A DNA stretch of 11,188 bases from an uncultured Panacagrimonas sp. (GCA_946481265.1 CAMLNE010000115.1:1-11188); one strand, 5' to 3'; positions 1 through 7,321 are shown, counted from the first letter of the stretch. Made by a program: numbers and translations. Notes: a model not told the origin generated them from the sequence alone.

Positions 1-1431
1 GACCAGCAGCTCGACGAGTTGAAGGACTGGAAGCGTTTTTCGGTGACGCCGAAGCGCGCCGAGCTGATCGAGGAGATGGAGTCGCTGGTCGACTCGAGCC
101 TCGATCCGCTGGCACTCGCCGACAGGATCAAGAGCCTGAAGGATGAGTGGCGCATCCTGGGCAAGGGCGTCGGGGAGGATATCGAAGCCGATGCGCTACG
201 CTTCCAGGAGGCCGCAAAGACGGCTTTCCTGCCCTGCAGCGAGTACTTCGCTGCGCAGGACCTCGTCCGCGAGGAGAATCTGCGGCGTCGCGAGGTCCTG
301 CTCGCCGGGTTGACCGCCTTCGAGGCGGCGACCCAATGGGAGCAGCAACCCGACTGGCGGACGGTCATCGGCACCCTGCGCGAGGCCAAGCAGGAATGGC
401 GCCGCTGTTCGCCGGTGGACCCCCAGGCCGCGAGGCAGCAGCAGGAAGTGTTCGCCGCCCTCACCGCGCGCCTGCAGGGTCGAGTGGATGCCGAGCACGC
501 CCGCAACCTCAAGGTGAAGGAGTCGCTGATCGAGCGTGCCCGGCTGGCGCTTGGCGATGCGGAGGGGCGCAAGGCAACCGATGCGATCAAGGCGCTGCAA
601 CAGCAGTGGCGAACCGTGGGGCCGGTGCCGCGCGAGGCGGACCAGCGCCTCTGGGCGGAATTTCGCAGGCACTGCGATGCGGTGTTCCAGAAGCGCGAGC
701 AGGCGTCCGCGGCCTTCGCGGCGGGGCTCGAGAACAACAAGCTGCAGGCCATTGACTTGTGCGAACAGGTCGAGGCGATCGCCGCTCTCGAGGGGCCGGA
801 ACTGCGGACGCGCGCCGCAGCGCGGATCGAATTGCGACGCGCGTTCGAGGCACTCGGCGAATTGCCGCGTGCGGATGCGCGCAGCCTTCACGACCGGCTC
901 GGCCGAGCCTTGGCAGGATGCGAAAAGTCGCTCGCGCGACAACATGCACGCGACGCCGAGCAGGGATGGAACGATCTGTTCGAGGCCGCCAACCATGTAC
1001 GCGCCTACACGCTCGCGCGGGCCCGCGGCCTGGACGCGGTGCACCTCGACAGCCTGAAAGCGGCGGCCGACGCCTGCATGGCCTCCGTCGCGCAATGGCC
1101 GAAGGATGGACTCGATACGCTCAGGCAGGTGCTCGCCCACGAGGTGCCGGCCGATCTGGCGGCCAACGAGGCGGCGCTGAGAATGCTCTGCATCCGGGCC
1201 GAGATCCGGTCCGACCTGCCGACACCGCCGGAAGATCAGGCCCCGCGTCGCGACTACCAGCTGCAGCGCCTGGTGCAGCAGATGGGCCAGGGCCTGCGGG
1301 CCGACGAGGCGCAATGGGACAGCCTGGCGCTCGAGTGGCTGCGGGTGGGCCCCGTCGAGCAGTCGGTGTACGCGTCTCTGCTGCGCCGCTTCCGGCGCTG
1401 TCGCGACCGGGGCGATCCGAAGGGCCAATAG
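1..1431 (+). CDS. DUF349 domain-containing protein, 5'-truncated by window edge
   Basis: The reading frame is open from base 1 (DQQLDELKDW...) with no start codon in sight, so the true start lies upstream and at least 476 C-terminal residues are visible. The protein is almost entirely charged, Ala/Leu/Arg-rich helix. Three DUF349-like helical repeats can be picked out by their Trp-centred core: LKDEWRILGKG (about bases 133-170), AKQEWRRCSPV (about 385-420) and LQQQWRTVGPVPREAD (about 592-640, the best match, followed by WAEFRRHCDAVFQKRE). A weaker fourth, LEWLRVGPV, sits near the C-terminus. No signal peptide, membrane segment or catalytic motif is seen. DUF349 proteins are cytoplasmic and poorly characterised, so no function is assigned. 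The stop TAG is followed directly by CCCGGG, which resembles the head of the REP elements elsewhere in the window. A long antisense open frame covers this gene but has no protein-like features. Confidence 0.9.
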   Translation, partial: DQQLDELKDWKRFSVTPKRAELIEEMESLVDSSLDPLALADRIKSLKDEWRILGKGVGEDIEADALRFQEAAKTAFLPCSEYFAAQDLVREENLRRREVLLAGLTAFEAATQWEQQPDWRTVIGTLREAKQEWRRCSPVDPQAARQQQEVFAALTARLQGRVDAEHARNLKVKESLIERARLALGDAEGRKATDAIKALQQQWRTVGPVPREADQRLWAEFRRHCDAVFQKREQASAAFAAGLENNKLQAIDLCEQVEAIAALEGPELRTRAAARIELRRAFEALGELPRADARSLHDRLGRALAGCEKSLARQHARDAEQGWNDLFEAANHVRAYTLARARGLDAVHLDSLKAAADACMASVAQWPKDGLDTLRQVLAHEVPADLAANEAALRMLCIRAEIRSDLPTPPEDQAPRRDYQLQRLVQQMGQGLRADEAQWDSLALEWLRVGPVEQSVYASLLRRFRRCRDRGDPKGQ

Positions 1432-1463
1432 CCCGGGCCCACACCGCGAGGCCGGATCGCCAC

Positions 1464-1709
1464 CACGGCCGCGCCCATCCCGGCGCCGCATCGCCGCTGC
1501 TGCTGCATCGTTTCGAGGGCCGCCGGCATGGCGGCCTCGCGGCCCGCACCGCGTGGGCGCACCACGTGGACGCGCAGCGAGGCCCGCGGCAGGAAGACGG
1601 CGACGTCGATGTTGCGCGAATCGCGCAAAGCGCTCGCGGGTTCGCCTGAGGGCCGCAGCGGGGAAACACGGAAGCAGCGCGCGAAGGCAGCCGGGATGAG
1701 GACGCCGCC
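1464..1709 (-). pseudogene. Relic of an N-acyl-D-amino-acid-deacylase-type amidohydrolase gene
   Basis: The gap between the DUF349 and HAD genes holds a decayed paralogue of the intact amidohydrolase at 3899-5629, on the same strand. The minus-strand translation from about 1616 to 1503 includes RNIDVAVFLPRASLRVHVV and REAAMPAALETMQ. The intact protein has RDIDVAAFLPHAPLRVYVM and REAATPTDIEAMQ at residues 145-182. I count 23 identities in 38 ungapped positions. At DNA level, tcgccgctgctgctgc (1491-1506) matches 5001-5016 exactly, and the flanking cacggccgcgcccatc is also shared. The relic then lacks about 71 bp corresponding to 5017-5087. A further 1-bp deletion near 1480 brings MGAAV back into frame. 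Toward 1709 similarity fades (GGVLIPAAFA against EGVEEIPGSALA). Both ends of the gene, including the metal-binding HxH and the C-terminal half, are absent. It is non-functional; the outer boundaries are approximate. Confidence 0.75.
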
Positions 1710-1858
1710 CAGGCGCCCGCGGAGGCAACCCGCCGCACAAACGACCGCGCGGACCGCTGCGCATTCCGGCATCGCCCTCGCGCGGGATGCCGGGCACAAG
1801 GCAGGTCCGGAGCCTGGCCAGGTGGAAGCCGGCGCTTGCGGGATGGCACAGTCGGACG

Positions 1859-2662
1859 ATGAACGCGATTCCGTTCCGCCCGGCGGCCCCGGCGCCGCGC
1901 GTCGTGCTGTTCGACTGGCACGCCACGCTCGCCGACACGATGGACGCGATGTACTACGCGCTCGACGAGGTGATCCCCAATCTTGCCGCGCTGGGGCTGG
2001 CCGGGCGCCTGGTGCTGCCCGGGCAGTCCAGGACCGAGGAGGACGCCAGGCTCGTGCAGTACGTGCGCGAGAAGGGCGCGCTGCATCCCAAGATCAAGGC
2101 GCAGCGGAAGATCTCCCGGACCGACATCTTCGAGCTGCTGTTCGGCCCCGACGAGGAGGCCAAGCGGATCGCCCATCGCGAGTTCGATCAGATCTACGAG
2201 CGCCACTTCGGCCCGGTGCGGCCGATGGAACCCGGCGCCCGTCTGCGCCTCGAGGCATTGCGCGCGCGCGGCATCCGCCTGGGCGTGCTGTCCAACCGCG
2301 CGCGCCGCTTCATGGCGCACGAGATCTACACGATCGACGGCAGCGGCTGGCTGGAGTTGTTCGACACGATGGTCTGCGGCGACGACGTGCGGCGACGCAA
2401 GCCCTTTCCGGATCTGATCGAAACCGCGCTCGCGCAGCTCGGCGAGCCGGTCGGGCCGCAGTGCTGGTACGTCGGGGACAGCGTGGCGGACATCGAGGCC
2501 GGCAGCCGCGCCGGCGTCACCACGCTGTTCTACAACGGCGCCGCCTGGGACCTGGCATGGATCGACAAGATCTTCCCGCGCACGAAGCAGTATCCGTACT
2601 ACCCCGACGGTGTCGTGCGAAACCTCGACGAACTGCTCGAGGCCTTGCCGCCGCCATCCTGA
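1859..2662 (+). CDS. HAD-superfamily hydrolase with atypical motif I (D-W-H)
   Basis: This is a 267-residue cytoplasmic HAD-fold protein, probably a phosphatase-like hydrolase; the substrate is unknown. All four HAD motifs are visible. Motif I is VLFDWHATLAD, with the nucleophile Asp19. Motif II is LGVLSNRA (Ser145), motif III is RRRKPFPDL (Lys181), and motif IV is WYVGDSVADIEAG (Asp207, Asp211). A helical cap fits between residues 28 and 125. In most HAD phosphatases motif I is DxD and the second Asp is the general acid/base; here that position is His21, which is unusual (see findings). The ATG at 1859 was chosen because it puts motif I near residue 19, as usual. The in-frame ATG at 1787 would add 24 residues that do not look conserved, and neither start has a strong Shine-Dalgarno. 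The 3' end lies 36 bp from the convergent TPM gene. Confidence 0.85.
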   Translation: MNAIPFRPAAPAPRVVLFDWHATLADTMDAMYYALDEVIPNLAALGLAGRLVLPGQSRTEEDARLVQYVREKGALHPKIKAQRKISRTDIFELLFGPDEEAKRIAHREFDQIYERHFGPVRPMEPGARLRLEALRARGIRLGVLSNRARRFMAHEIYTIDGSGWLELFDTMVCGDDVRRRKPFPDLIETALAQLGEPVGPQCWYVGDSVADIEAGSRAGVTTLFYNGAAWDLAWIDKIFPRTKQYPYYPDGVVRNLDELLEALPPPS

Positions 2663-2698
2663 CCGGCGCCGCGTCGCCGCGTCGCGCGGGCCTGCGGT

Positions 2699-3772
2699 TC
2701 ACCAGCCCGAGCTGGCACCGCCGCCGCCCGAGCGGCCGCCGCCCGAGGATGAGGAGAAGCTGCGACCCGACGAGGACGATGCGCGGCTCGCGCGGTAGGC
2801 AGGCGTGTAGCGGTACACGCCCGGCGTGGACTCCTCCAGATGACCCTTCTTGATCAGCGCGGCGCGCTGCCGGGCAATGTTCTCGAGGTGCTTGCGGTAG
2901 CGCGCGGGCGAACCGTAGCGGAATCCGGACAGGTAGATCACCAGCCCGAGGATGAGCGCCGGCGCCACCATCAGGGGGTAGTACGCCATCTTCTCCACCG
3001 AGGACAGGATGAAGACGAACACGCCGGGATTGAGGGAAAGAAAGCCGAGGATCCAGAGGTTCGGCTGCCAGCGGCCGTCGCCGGTGGTCTTGACGACCTG
3101 CTCGTCGTGCAGGCCCAGGAGCGGGTGCGCTTCCAGCAGGCGCCGCCGCCGGCGCGCCACCCAGGCATTGCGGATCGGCATGAACAGCCACAGCGGCACG
3201 AGGAAGACACCCCAGGCGATCAGGCCGCGTCGCCACGCGAAGGCGTCATCGGGTTCGGCTGCCGCCGCCAGTTCCTGCATCGCCAGCGGATCCTGTTCGA
3301 CGACGCGGGACAGGAAGCCGAAGGCGTTGATGATCGCGCCCGTCGTGTCGCCTGCCCGCATTCCCGGCGCCAGATAGGCGTCCAGGGCGTGCAGCGCCGC
3401 CACGTCGGGGATGCTGCCTTCCAGTCCGTAGCCGACCTCGAAGCGCGACTTGCGGTCGCTCATCGCCAGCACCAGCAGCAGGCCGTTGTCGACGCCGGCC
3501 TGGCCGAGCTTCCACTGTTCGAAGGCCTGGTTCGCGACGTTCTCGATCGGCTCGCCGCCGAGCGTGTCGACGATCAGGACCGCGCCCCAGACATGGCTCG
3601 TGTCGCGGATGCGTTGCAGCTCGAGATTGACCTGCTCCCTGCCGGCCGCGGGAAGGAACCCGCCGGGATCGACGACATTGGGAGTGAACGCCGGGATCGG
3701 AAACGTCGCGAAGGCCGGCGCCGCGAGCAGGAAGGCCAGGAGCGCGGCGGCGAGCAGCCTCGGGATGTGCAT
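2699..3772 (-). CDS. TPM-domain membrane protein with Gly/Ser-rich tail (YgcG-like)
   Basis: This 357-residue envelope protein has a signal peptide at residues 1-22 (hydrophobic LLAAALLAFLLAAPAFA, likely cleaved after AFA). A TPM domain (about 32-155) follows, opening with VVDPGGFLP, continuing with WKLGQAGVDNGLLLVLAMSDRKSRFEVGYGLEG and closing near DTTGAIINAF. Three hydrophobic segments come next (about 183-200, 238-258, 266-284), with an Arg-rich cytoplasmic loop after the first. The last 26 residues are almost only Ser, Gly and Arg and end SGGGGASSGW, the tail typical of this family. TPM proteins are periplasm-facing; some have weak phosphatase activity, others have been tied to membrane-protein or photosystem repair, and the role here is unknown. 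The start at 3772 has GGGAGA about 6 bases upstream and begins the signal peptide. An upstream extension to 3868 would bury the signal peptide and was rejected. Confidence 0.88.
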   Translation of the reverse strand: MHIPRLLAAALLAFLLAAPAFATFPIPAFTPNVVDPGGFLPAAGREQVNLELQRIRDTSHVWGAVLIVDTLGGEPIENVANQAFEQWKLGQAGVDNGLLLVLAMSDRKSRFEVGYGLEGSIPDVAALHALDAYLAPGMRAGDTTGAIINAFGFLSRVVEQDPLAMQELAAAAEPDDAFAWRRGLIAWGVFLVPLWLFMPIRNAWVARRRRRLLEAHPLLGLHDEQVVKTTGDGRWQPNLWILGFLSLNPGVFVFILSSVEKMAYYPLMVAPALILGLVIYLSGFRYGSPARYRKHLENIARQRAALIKKGHLEESTPGVYRYTPAYRASRASSSSGRSFSSSSGGGRSGGGGASSGW

Positions 3773-3810
3773 CGACGTCTCCCTGTAGGAGTGGAAGCGG
3801 AACCTGTGCG

Positions 3811-3828
3811 GCGCGCAGGACTGCGCGC
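3811..3828. repeat. Perfect 8-bp palindrome upstream of the TPM gene
   Basis: gcgcgcag-ga-ctgcgcgc is a perfect inverted repeat of 8 bp around a 2-base centre. It lies 39-56 bases upstream of the TPM start codon and 71 bases downstream of the amidohydrolase stop. It could be an operator, a leader hairpin or part of the terminator region. A two-base loop is too tight for a good RNA hairpin, which slightly favours a protein-binding site. Function is not established. Confidence 0.35.
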
Positions 3829-3867
3829 AGGGTAGACGAGCCCGGCCCGGCACCGTGCGCCCCCTCA

Positions 3868-3897
3868 CGCAGGGGCGGCCTGTCCGCCGCCCCTGCG
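3868..3897 (-). terminator. Strong hairpin just after the amidohydrolase stop
   Basis: A perfect 12-bp stem (cgcaggggcggc / gccgcccctgcg) with a 6-base loop starts two bases after the amidohydrolase stop codon. It is almost all G-C, so very stable. There is no U tract after it on the minus strand (tgaggggg follows), so it is not a textbook intrinsic terminator. It could stabilise the 3' end or pause polymerase between the amidohydrolase and TPM genes. Confidence 0.5.
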
Positions 3898-3898
3898 G

Positions 3899-5629
3899 CT
3901 AGGCGTTCACGGCCTGCTGGCCGCGCACCAGCCTGCCCGGCAGCGCGCCGGTCGCCTGTCCGTTGCGGTAGATCATCTCGCCCGACACGAACGTCGCCTC
4001 GATTCCCTCGCAATCCTGGATGAAGCGCGCGCCGCCGCCCGGCAGATCCTCGACCCTGTGCGGCGTCCTGAGCATCAGCCGGTCGATGTCGAGGATGTTG
4101 ATGTCGGCCTTGCAGCCGGTCACGAGCCGGCCGCGGTCGTGCAGGGAGAAGAAGCTCGCCGGGTCGTGCGTGATGCGACGGATGCCCTGCGCCAGATCGA
4201 GCAGCTTCTCGTCGCGCACCCAGCGCGTGAGCAGGAACAGGTTGGCGCTGCTGTCGCAGATCGAGCCGACATGTGCGCCGCCGTCGCCGAGCGCGGAGAG
4301 GGTGTGCGGGTGGCGGAGCAGCTCGCCGATGACCTGCGATGACTTGCTGGTGGCGGGGATGTAGATGAGCGCGCGCGCATCGTTGTCCAGCAGGAAGTCG
4401 TAGAGCCATTCCTGCGGATCGCGGCCCTCGCGCGCGGCACGCGCGGCGATCGAGTCCTCCGACCTGGGCAGGTAGTTGATCGGCTCTTCCATCGGGTACA
4501 TCTGGTCGTAGCTGCGCTCGAGCAGCTGCACGAAGATGTGCGGGTTGTCGTTGGCCTCCGACAGGATCTGCGCCCTGGTCGCCGGATCGCGCAGCCTGGC
4601 CAGCCGCTCGCCCTCATCCGCGATCGCCGCGATCTTCAGGTAGGTGGGGCGCCGGTAGAACGGACTCATGCTGGCCGGATGACCCATCAGGATGCCGATG
4701 GGGCGGGAGATCACCTGTCCGCGGATGTCCAGGCCCTCGGCCTGGGCGGACTCGAGCCGCTCGAGCTGCGTGCGCCAGAGGTTTGGATCGGGATTGGCGC
4801 CGGCCGGCGGCCGGTCGAACGCGAGCAGCGTAAAGGTGCCCTTGGCGCCGGTGCGCTGGCTCACGTCACGCAGGATGCCGAACTCCGCCTCGGCGTCGAC
4901 CCAGTCGGAGATGAACTGCAGGACATGGCCCTTGTCGCCGGACAGGCAGGCGCCCAGCGCCTTCATCTCCGTCACGGCCGCGCCCATCGTCGGCACCGCT
5001 TCGCCGCTGCTGCTGCGGTGCAAAAGCGTGCGCGAACTCGAAAAGCCGATGGCGCCGGCATCCATCGCCTCGCGCACCAGCTTCTGCATGGCCTCGATGT
5101 CCGTGGGCGTGGCGGCCTCGCGGTCGACACCGCGCTGTCCCATCACATAGACGCGCAGCGGGGCGTGCGGCAGGAAGGCGGCGACGTCGATGTCGCGTGG
5201 CCGCTCCTCCAGCGCGTCGAGGTACTGCGGAAAGCTCTCCCAGTTCCACTTGATGCCCGCGGCCAGCGCCGATCCGGGGATCTCCTCGACGCCTTCCATG
5301 AGCTGTACGAGGACGTCGCGGTCGCTCTGGCGGCAGGGCGCGAAGCCGACGCCGCAGTTGCCGAGCACCACGGTGGTGGCGCCCAGGTTGGAGGAGGGCG
5401 CCAGGTGCGAGTCCCAGGTGGCCTGGCCGTCGTAGTGGGTGTGCACGTCGACGAAGCCGGGCGTGACGGCCTTGCCGGCGGCATCGATCTCCTGCACCGC
5501 CGTGCCGGCGATGCGCGGCGCGATCTGCGCGATGCGGCCGTTGCGGATGGCGAGGTCGGCGACGTAGGGCGCGGTGCCCGTGCCGTCGATGATCTGGCCG
5601 TTGCGGATCAGGACGTCGAAATCCGGCAT
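3899..5629 (-). CDS. Amidohydrolase family protein, N-acyl-D-amino-acid deacylase-like
   Basis: A 576-residue cytoplasmic metal-dependent hydrolase of the amidohydrolase_3 / D-aminoacylase group. The N-terminal beta domain (DVLIRNGQIIDGTG) leads into the barrel signature TPGFVDVHTHYDGQ with metal ligands His63 and His65. GNCGVGFAPC follows, with Cys92 at the same spacing from the first His (29 residues) as the zinc ligand Cys96 of Alcaligenes D-aminoacylase. GDGGAHVGSICD (Asp449) is the likely catalytic Asp. The C-terminus returns to the small beta domain (VTGCKADINILD). A canonical SHxK motif for the second zinc-ligand His is not seen where expected (GTFTLLAFDRPPAG instead), so true D-aminoacylase activity is not assured; the substrate is probably an N-acyl or cyclic amide. 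The start is well supported: aggagag lies 5 bases upstream of ATG. It is preceded by a candidate promoter of its own, and a decayed paralogue lies at 1464-1709. Confidence 0.9.
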   Translation of the reverse strand: MPDFDVLIRNGQIIDGTGTAPYVADLAIRNGRIAQIAPRIAGTAVQEIDAAGKAVTPGFVDVHTHYDGQATWDSHLAPSSNLGATTVVLGNCGVGFAPCRQSDRDVLVQLMEGVEEIPGSALAAGIKWNWESFPQYLDALEERPRDIDVAAFLPHAPLRVYVMGQRGVDREAATPTDIEAMQKLVREAMDAGAIGFSSSRTLLHRSSSGEAVPTMGAAVTEMKALGACLSGDKGHVLQFISDWVDAEAEFGILRDVSQRTGAKGTFTLLAFDRPPAGANPDPNLWRTQLERLESAQAEGLDIRGQVISRPIGILMGHPASMSPFYRRPTYLKIAAIADEGERLARLRDPATRAQILSEANDNPHIFVQLLERSYDQMYPMEEPINYLPRSEDSIAARAAREGRDPQEWLYDFLLDNDARALIYIPATSKSSQVIGELLRHPHTLSALGDGGAHVGSICDSSANLFLLTRWVRDEKLLDLAQGIRRITHDPASFFSLHDRGRLVTGCKADINILDIDRLMLRTPHRVEDLPGGGARFIQDCEGIEATFVSGEMIYRNGQATGALPGRLVRGQQAVNA

Positions 5630-5667
5630 GGGACTCTCCTGCTGCCTGCGTGGGGGGCGAGTGTGCT

Positions 5668-5696
5668 GTTCTAGCCCATCGGCGGGACGGGTTCAA
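5668..5696 (-). promoter_or_regulatory. Candidate sigma70 promoter for the amidohydrolase gene
   Basis: On the minus strand, TTGAAC (5696-5691) and TAGAAC (5673-5668) are separated by exactly 17 bp; each matches the consensus hexamer at four of six positions. The predicted start of transcription, near 5661, gives a leader of about 32 bases carrying the Shine-Dalgarno. The -35 lies between the arms of an inverted repeat (ggacggg 5685-5691, cccgtcc 5704-5710), which overlaps it by one base and could be an operator. If real, the amidohydrolase can be expressed independently of the genes upstream. Confidence 0.4.
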
Positions 5697-5738
5697 AGCC
5701 AGGCCCGTCCGGCGGGCGCCGGCCGGGCGACGGCCGCA

Positions 5739-6284
5739 TCACCCAATGGATCGCTGGGGAAGCGACTTGTAGTGCCGCCACACGCCGAGCAGGGCGAGCC
5801 CGAGCATGATGTGCACGCCGATCACCGGCGGCCAGCCCGTCAGGTAGATGATGTCGTTGGCCAGGCCGCCCTTGAACGGCGCGCCACCGAAGGACAGGCC
5901 GCGCGTGCCGTAGAGCGCGTTGAAGATCGGCGGGATGGTGAACATCCAGGCCGTGATCAGCGCCGACCAGAAGAACCACTTGAACTGGCGCACGCCGAGC
6001 CGCAGGAAACGCCCGCCCGCACCCCAGGCCAGCAGCAGCAGGCCGTGCGTGATGCCCTCCATGTGGGCCATGCGCCAGGCGCGGCCGTCATCGGGCACCG
6101 AGATGGGGATGTCGATGGGCAGCGGCCACAGCACGATCTTGCCAAGCAGGGTGAAGAACCAGATCCAGCCGATCACGATGGCGAGGATCAGCAGGCCCAC
6201 GCCGTTGAGGAACAGCAGCGTGCGCATGCGCTCGCTCATGCTCGCGTTGCCGTCGACGACGGCGGATGCTTCGGTCGGATTCAT
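5739..6284 (-). CDS. Styrene-oxide-isomerase-like four-helix membrane protein
   Basis: A 181-residue inner-membrane protein with four predicted helices (about 24-47, 75-95, 103-123, 150-170). From memory of the styrene oxide isomerase StyC (about 170 residues, haem b-dependent, converts epoxides to aldehydes), the match is collinear. PDDGRAWRMAH here corresponds to PGSPEGWARAH there, and TRGLSFGGAPF to NRGLTFGPNQF, with the four helices in the same places. His74 aligns with the haem ligand His58. The catalytic Asn64 is replaced by His80, and I find no clear equivalents of Asp95 and Tyr103. So it is a likely fold and haem-site homologue whose reaction may differ. The start at 6284 lies 33 bp after the PF10118 gene, implying one transcript; a strong Shine-Dalgarno is lacking. 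An internal ATG at residue 16 is a possible alternative start. Confidence 0.65.
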   Translation of the reverse strand: MNPTEASAVVDGNASMSERMRTLLFLNGVGLLILAIVIGWIWFFTLLGKIVLWPLPIDIPISVPDDGRAWRMAHMEGITHGLLLLAWGAGGRFLRLGVRQFKWFFWSALITAWMFTIPPIFNALYGTRGLSFGGAPFKGGLANDIIYLTGWPPVIGVHIMLGLALLGVWRHYKSLPQRSIG

Positions 6285-6317
6285 GTGCGGAGGAGTCCCT
6301 ATCGATTCTTGTCGTGG

Positions 6318-7202
6318 TTATGGGGGCAGCGGAACCGGGCTGGCGGCATCCAGGCGCGTCGTGTCCAGCCGCAGGGACGCGCGATCGGCCTCGAACAGGC
6401 GCGCCCACTCCATCGCCCAGGCCGGGTCACGCACCCGCTGCGGGTTGTAGCCGGGTACCAGGATGCGCAGCAGCTTCGGCGTGAGCTTGCGGAAGATCCG
6501 CCCGATGATCAGCAGCAGGGCGACGCGCGAACGCAGCCTGCGCCACAGGCCGTCCTCCTTGAGCAGCGCCTGGTAGTTCCCGCGCGTGAGCAGGAAGATG
6601 TGGGTCAGCGCATAGAGCAGGCCGTGAACCCGGCGGAAGTAGTTCCCGTGCAGGTGCTCGAAGACGTCGAAGGCGACATTCTTGTGCTCGATCTCCTCGA
6701 CGAAGTGCCAGAGGATCAGCGAGGCCACGCCGCTCTGGCTGTTGCCGAACAGGTACTCGCGATCCGAGATCAGCATCTGCCCGACGGCGAGCGCCATCGA
6801 CTCGAAGCCTTCGGCGTAGGCAAGGTTGAAGGCGAGGCTGCGGGTGGATTCGAGGCTGGCGTATTCCCGCGCGAGCCGCGCCTCGATGGCATCGATCGAG
6901 CGGTAGCCGCGCGCCTTGAGCTCGTCGTTGAACACGCGGTGCTGCTTGTAGTGCGTGGCCTCCTGGCGGATATAGCGGTCGAGTTCGGCCTGCAACGCGG
7001 GATCGCGCACCAGCGGTCGCGCGGCGCGCATGGTCTTGATCAGGTAGGGCTCGAGGTAGGGCATCGCCAGCGAGCCGGCGTTGACGATGTGCGAGAACTC
7101 CGGCCTGGCGGGATTCCAGTGCGCGCCCATCGTGTCCGGGTAGGCGAATTCCACCTGGCGGACCGTCATGCGGCTGTCCGCGGCTGCGGTTTCGGCGGTC
7201 AT
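6318..7202 (-). CDS. PF10118-type metal-dependent hydrolase (ferritin-like, possible di-iron)
   Basis: A 294-residue, mostly helical cytoplasmic or membrane-associated protein. The putative metal ligands come in ferritin-like order: IRQEATHYKQH (Glu81, His84, His88), YAEGFESMALAVG (Glu131, Glu134) and WHFVEEIEHKNVAFDVF (Glu169, Glu170, His173). This is the pattern of the family annotated 'predicted metal-dependent hydrolase', whose biochemistry is essentially unproven; the ligand set would equally suit a di-iron oxygenase-type site. A moderately hydrophobic stretch near residues 195-240 may lie against the membrane. The start at 7202 has aggaggaa about 7 bases upstream, the best ribosome site in the window. 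An in-frame extension to 7427 would run through the REP palindromes and was rejected. It heads a likely two-gene transcript with the isomerase-like gene. Confidence 0.85.
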   Translation of the reverse strand: MTAETAAADSRMTVRQVEFAYPDTMGAHWNPARPEFSHIVNAGSLAMPYLEPYLIKTMRAARPLVRDPALQAELDRYIRQEATHYKQHRVFNDELKARGYRSIDAIEARLAREYASLESTRSLAFNLAYAEGFESMALAVGQMLISDREYLFGNSQSGVASLILWHFVEEIEHKNVAFDVFEHLHGNYFRRVHGLLYALTHIFLLTRGNYQALLKEDGLWRRLRSRVALLLIIGRIFRKLTPKLLRILVPGYNPQRVRDPAWAMEWARLFEADRASLRLDTTRLDAASPVPLPP

Positions 7203-7256
7203 CCTGTGTTCCTCCTGCGCGGGTTGGCCCTCTTGGTGGGGCTCGCGCGCGGCGTC

Positions 7257-7286
7257 ATCGTTTGGTTCGCGGCGGGGAAGTGTCAA
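7257..7286 (-). promoter_or_regulatory. Candidate promoter for the PF10118 / isomerase-like pair
   Basis: Minus strand: a perfect -35 TTGACA (7286-7281), an 18-bp spacer and a weak -10 AACGAT (7262-7257, three of six). Transcription would start near 7250 and leave a leader of about 48 bases ending in the strong aggaggaa ribosome site. It lies between the REP pair and the gene, so transcription could resume here after any termination at the REP hairpins. Confidence 0.38.
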
Positions 7287-7321
7287 TCCCCTCTTCGGGC
7301 GAAGGGCTCGGAATGGCCGAG

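Noticed and set aside
759..1649. 296-residue plus-strand open frame overlapping the DUF349 end
   Set aside because: Out-of-frame, very Arg/Gly/Pro-rich, no motif; a shadow frame.
196..1938. 580-residue minus-strand open frame across the DUF349 gene and the following gap
   Set aside because: Arg/Ala/Pro/Gly-rich antisense translation typical of high-GC DNA. The DUF349 frame is clearly the coding one, and the amidohydrolase relic here is in a different minus-strand frame.
1528..2853. 441-residue plus-strand open frame over the HAD gene
   Set aside because: Arginine-rich shadow of the HAD gene in another frame; the HAD frame carries all four catalytic motifs.
2840..3835. 331-residue plus-strand open frame opposite the TPM gene
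   Set aside because: Antisense; the minus strand has a signal peptide, TPM motifs and a ribosome site.
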